Shown: in pieces, positions 61,547-64,000 of the stretch | How positions within the stretch are numbered: position 1 is the stretch's first letter | How the letters are laid out: each line of letters starts with the position of its first letter | Assembly: GCA_947471745.1 (NCBI GenBank) | Contig: CANJKZ010000172.1 | Span: 3,032,501 to 3,096,500, forward strand | DNA length: 64,000 nt | Direction: 5' to 3' | From: Closterium sp. Naga37s-1 | Taxonomy: Eukaryota; Streptophyta; Zygnematophyceae; Desmidiales; Closteriaceae | Made by a program: the position numbers and the translations under genes | Notes under the pieces: generated by a model | What the model was told of the DNA's origin: nothing | What the model saw: the letters and a program-made list of their open reading frames with translations, nothing else | Database searches by the model: none

Positions 61547-64000
61547 ATGGCTAGCCCTAATGTCCTTACCTTCGATGCTGAGGGTCGAGCGGTCAATTTT
61601 GAGGTCTGGGTCGATGATCTGCAGCTATTTCTGCAGTGCGATAGCAAGGACGGAGTCTCGCTTTTTGATCTCACATCTGGCGCCTCTACTGCACCTGCTG
61701 CTGATGCTGACAGTACTGTTCGCTCGCAGTGGACCACACGCGATGCTGCTGCCCGTCTTGCTATTCGTAGTCACCTGCCGTCTGCTGAGCGCGCGCACTT
61801 TAGCCAGTACAAGACCGCTAGGACTTTGTACGACGCTGTTGTTGCGCGCTACTCCTCCCCTGCCACTGGTGCCCTTAGCCGCCTCATGCTGCCGTACCTG
61901 TTCCCTGACCTAGCCGCTTTTGCCACAGTCGCTGACCTCATTACGCACCTCCGCACTAGTGACACCCGCTACCGCGCTGCGCTTCCTGCCGAGTTCTGCG
62001 CCGCGAACCCCCCCCCTATGTACATCACTCTCTACTACCTTGTCACCCGGCTCCCTGACTCCCTTCGCTCGGTCAGGGACCACTTCCTCTCCCTTTGCCC
62101 CACCACACTCACCGTTGACCTCCTCGAGGAGCGCCTCCTAGCAGCCGAGAAGAGTATAGTCGCTGTAGGAGCCTCTCGTGGTGACCCTCGTGCCCCTTTC
62201 TTTGAGGGGTGCTCCCCTGTTCCCCATTTGCCTTCTGTTGCCTCTGCTGCTGCTGTCGACCTCGTTGGCACCGCAACGGCAGGAGCAAGGGGGGCAAGGG
62301 TGCTGGAGGAGACGGCGGGGGCGGCGGTGGTGGCGGTGGAGGCGGCGGAGGGGGTGGGGGTGCAGGTGGGGGTGGTGGCGGGAGTGGGGGCTTCGGTGGG
62401 GGCAGTGGAGGTGGAGGCGGCGGAGGCAGCGGCAGTGGGGGTGGAGGTGGCGGCGGCGGAGGCGGCGGTGGGGGTGGCGGCGGCGGTGGTGCTGGTCGAG
62501 GTGGCGCTGTGCAGCGGGGAGGCTTTGGTGGTGGACAGCGCCAGCAGCAGCAGCGCCCTCGTGAGACCCTGTCGCCCCAGCAGCTTCGTGAGTGGTACGC
62601 TGGGCGTGGGAGGTCTGGGGGTGCTGGTCCCTGCACTTACGTTCTCCGCACCGGCGACCGCAGTGGGGAGACGTGTGGAGGACCGCACGCCACACTGCGC
62701 TGCTTTGGCCGCCTGACTGACGCTTGGCGTACGCAGTTTCCCGACTCCTCTGAGATCCCTCGCTGGGGTGATCTGCTTAAGTCGGGGGTTGCTATCTTTG
62801 ATCTTGATTATGAAGCTATCCTTGCTGCTATGTATGCTGTGTCTATTAGTGCTGAGGGTGACTGTTACCTGTGTGTTCCGCCCGACCCGGGCATTGAGGC
62901 TGCTGCTCTAGGTGCTAGTGAGTCTGCTGCCCCAGGTACTGGTGAGTCTGCTCTCTCAGGTACCGTGTCGGCTCAGGCCTTACACACTTTCACCCTTGAC
63001 TCGGGTGCTTCCCGCTCCTTCTTTCGCGACTGCACCACACTCTCGCCGCTCAGTCGGCCGGTGGCAGTCTCTTTGGCTGACCCCTCTGGGGGTCCGGTCC
63101 TTGCGCACTCCTCCACGGTCCTGCCTTGTCCGGCGGTCCCGTCTGGCTCTCTGTCTGGCCTCCACCTCCCCTCGTTCTCCACGAACTTGGTGAGTGGAGC
63201 TGGCCTTCAGGACGCCTGGGTTGACTAGTTCACTCCTGGAGGTCAGCGGGTGACCTACTGTTCGTGTACTCGGACGGGCCGTCACCTGGCCACGTTCACT
63301 CGTCAGCCTGGGTCGAGCCTGTACACCCTGTCTACCGTGTCTCCTCCAGTTGCTGAGTCTGGTCAGGTAGCTGCGTCGGGTCAAGTGTTTGCTGCAGCGT
63401 CCCGGCCTGGTCCTGAGTCTGCCCCTTGCTCGTGTCGCCTCCTGTCTCACCAGACTCTCCTCTGGCACCACCGCCTTGGTCACCCCTCCCTGCCTCGTCT
63501 CCGAGGCATGGCCTCCCGTGTCCTTGTCACTAGTCTTCCCCGGTCTCTCCCTCCCCTCCCCCCGGGGCCTGCCCCTACCTGCGTTCCTTGCGTCGAGGGT
63601 CGGCAGCGCGCCGCCCCTCACTCCTCCGAGTTTCCTCCCACGGAGGCTCCCTTGCAGACTCTTCCCAAGGACTTGTGGGGCCCAGCCCACGTCCGTGGAC
63701 AGGGTCACGAGCGCTACTTTTTGCTGGTCGTTGACGACTACTCACGTTACACCACAGTCTTCCCCTTGCGCCGCAAGGGTGAGGTCACTGAGGTGCTGAT
63801 CGACTGGATCTGCGCTTCCCGTCGTCAGCTCCGCGAGAGTTTCGGCTCGGACCTTCCTGTTCTGCGTCTGCCCTCCGACAGAGGTGGAGAGTTTTCCTCC
63901 GACCTTCTGCAGGCCTTCTGTCGTGCGGAGGGCATCCGCCATACGTTCACGCTTCCGGCCTCTCCACAGCAAAATGGGATTGCTGAGCGCCGCATTGGCA
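61547..64000 (+). pseudogene. Copia-4 Gag-protease-integrase (frameshift and nonsense)
   Basis: The start MASPNVLTFDAEGRAVNF aligns with the Copia-1 Gag. The Gag frame is open to about 62270, where a small deletion shifts it. The next frame (from 62209) supplies the Gly-rich linker, RETLSPQQLREWYAGR, the Cys-His box (CTYVLRTGDRSGETC...H...C), and protease DSGASRSFF. TAG at 63226-63228 stops it where Copia-1 has Gln (HQFTP). The same frame then continues through the HHCC finger (HHRLGHPS, CVPCVEG), KDLWGPAHVRG, LPSDRGGEF and NGIAERRIG to the window end. At least two lesions, so not functional as read. Confidence 0.9.

Larger units (their letters stand above)
60607..64000 (+). mobile_element. 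Copia-4: 5' part of a Ty1/copia element (runs off the window)
   Basis: A 118-bp LTR (60607-60724) is followed by primer site tggtatagagcgg, the hairpin at 60737-60753, a T-run and gggcccacca. Then come a GC-rich leader, Gag, Cys-His box, protease and integrase. The window ends in the integrase (NGIAERRIG). The 3' LTR is not visible, so age and target duplication cannot be judged (left flank attat). Confidence 0.92.

Overview
The window looks like nuclear DNA of a streptophyte green alga. A Zygnematophyte such as Closterium is my best guess, but I cannot prove it from sequence alone. The reasons are spliceosomal introns, one intron-rich hybrid histidine kinase with a CHASE sensor domain of the plant cytokinin-receptor type, and a very dense load of LTR retrotransposons primed by initiator tRNA-Met. 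More than 80% of the window is mobile DNA, much of it nested.

Layout: 1-12416 is an old minus-strand Ty3/gypsy element (Ty3-A, chromodomain type). It was split inside its integrase gene by a young minus-strand Ty3/gypsy element, Ty3-B (848-8154, 382-bp LTRs). Ty3-B carries a complete-looking cytosine-5 DNA methyltransferase between its protease and reverse transcriptase, and this is the most remarkable object here. 12417-13213 has no recognisable gene. 13214-15623 is a microsatellite, a hairpin and two head-to-head Copia fragments. 15624 to about 27000 is a broken minus-strand Ty3/gypsy element (Ty3-C). It was invaded by a perfect Copia element (Copia-1, 17054-24465: identical 125-bp LTRs, 5-bp target duplication, open 2001-codon polyprotein) and, in its LTR, by a complete 375-bp TRIM-type mini-element (26669-27043). 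27209-30330 is a decayed Copia fragment (Copia-5). 30544-44270 is a minus-strand Copia (Copia-2) invaded by a plus-strand Copia (Copia-3, 36106-42727). 44271-45580 is non-coding. 45597 to about 46520 is LINE-type 3' coding sequence with a poly(A) tail.

The only host gene I recognise is the plus-strand histidine kinase at 47438-58279. I resolve it into 14 exons (4848 coding nt, about 1615 aa) with order TM - CHASE - TM - HisKA - HATPase - degenerate receiver - receiver. Its sixth intron holds a truncated Copia with a 3' LTR (Copia-6). Downstream are a decayed Ty3 gag-protease fragment (58344-59299), a non-coding stretch with a cluster of palindromes (60312-60433), and the 5' part of another Copia (Copia-4, 60607 to the window end).

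How it fits together: the four Copia elements that still have a 5' end share one design. They have 118-128 bp LTRs with a common core, an initiator-Met primer site followed at once by a hairpin and a T-run, a GC-rich repetitive leader, and a single polyprotein (Gag, Gly-rich linker, unusual Cys-His box, protease, integrase, low-complexity linker, RT, RNase H). Only Copia-1 looks able to make all its products. The others are broken and could move only with help.
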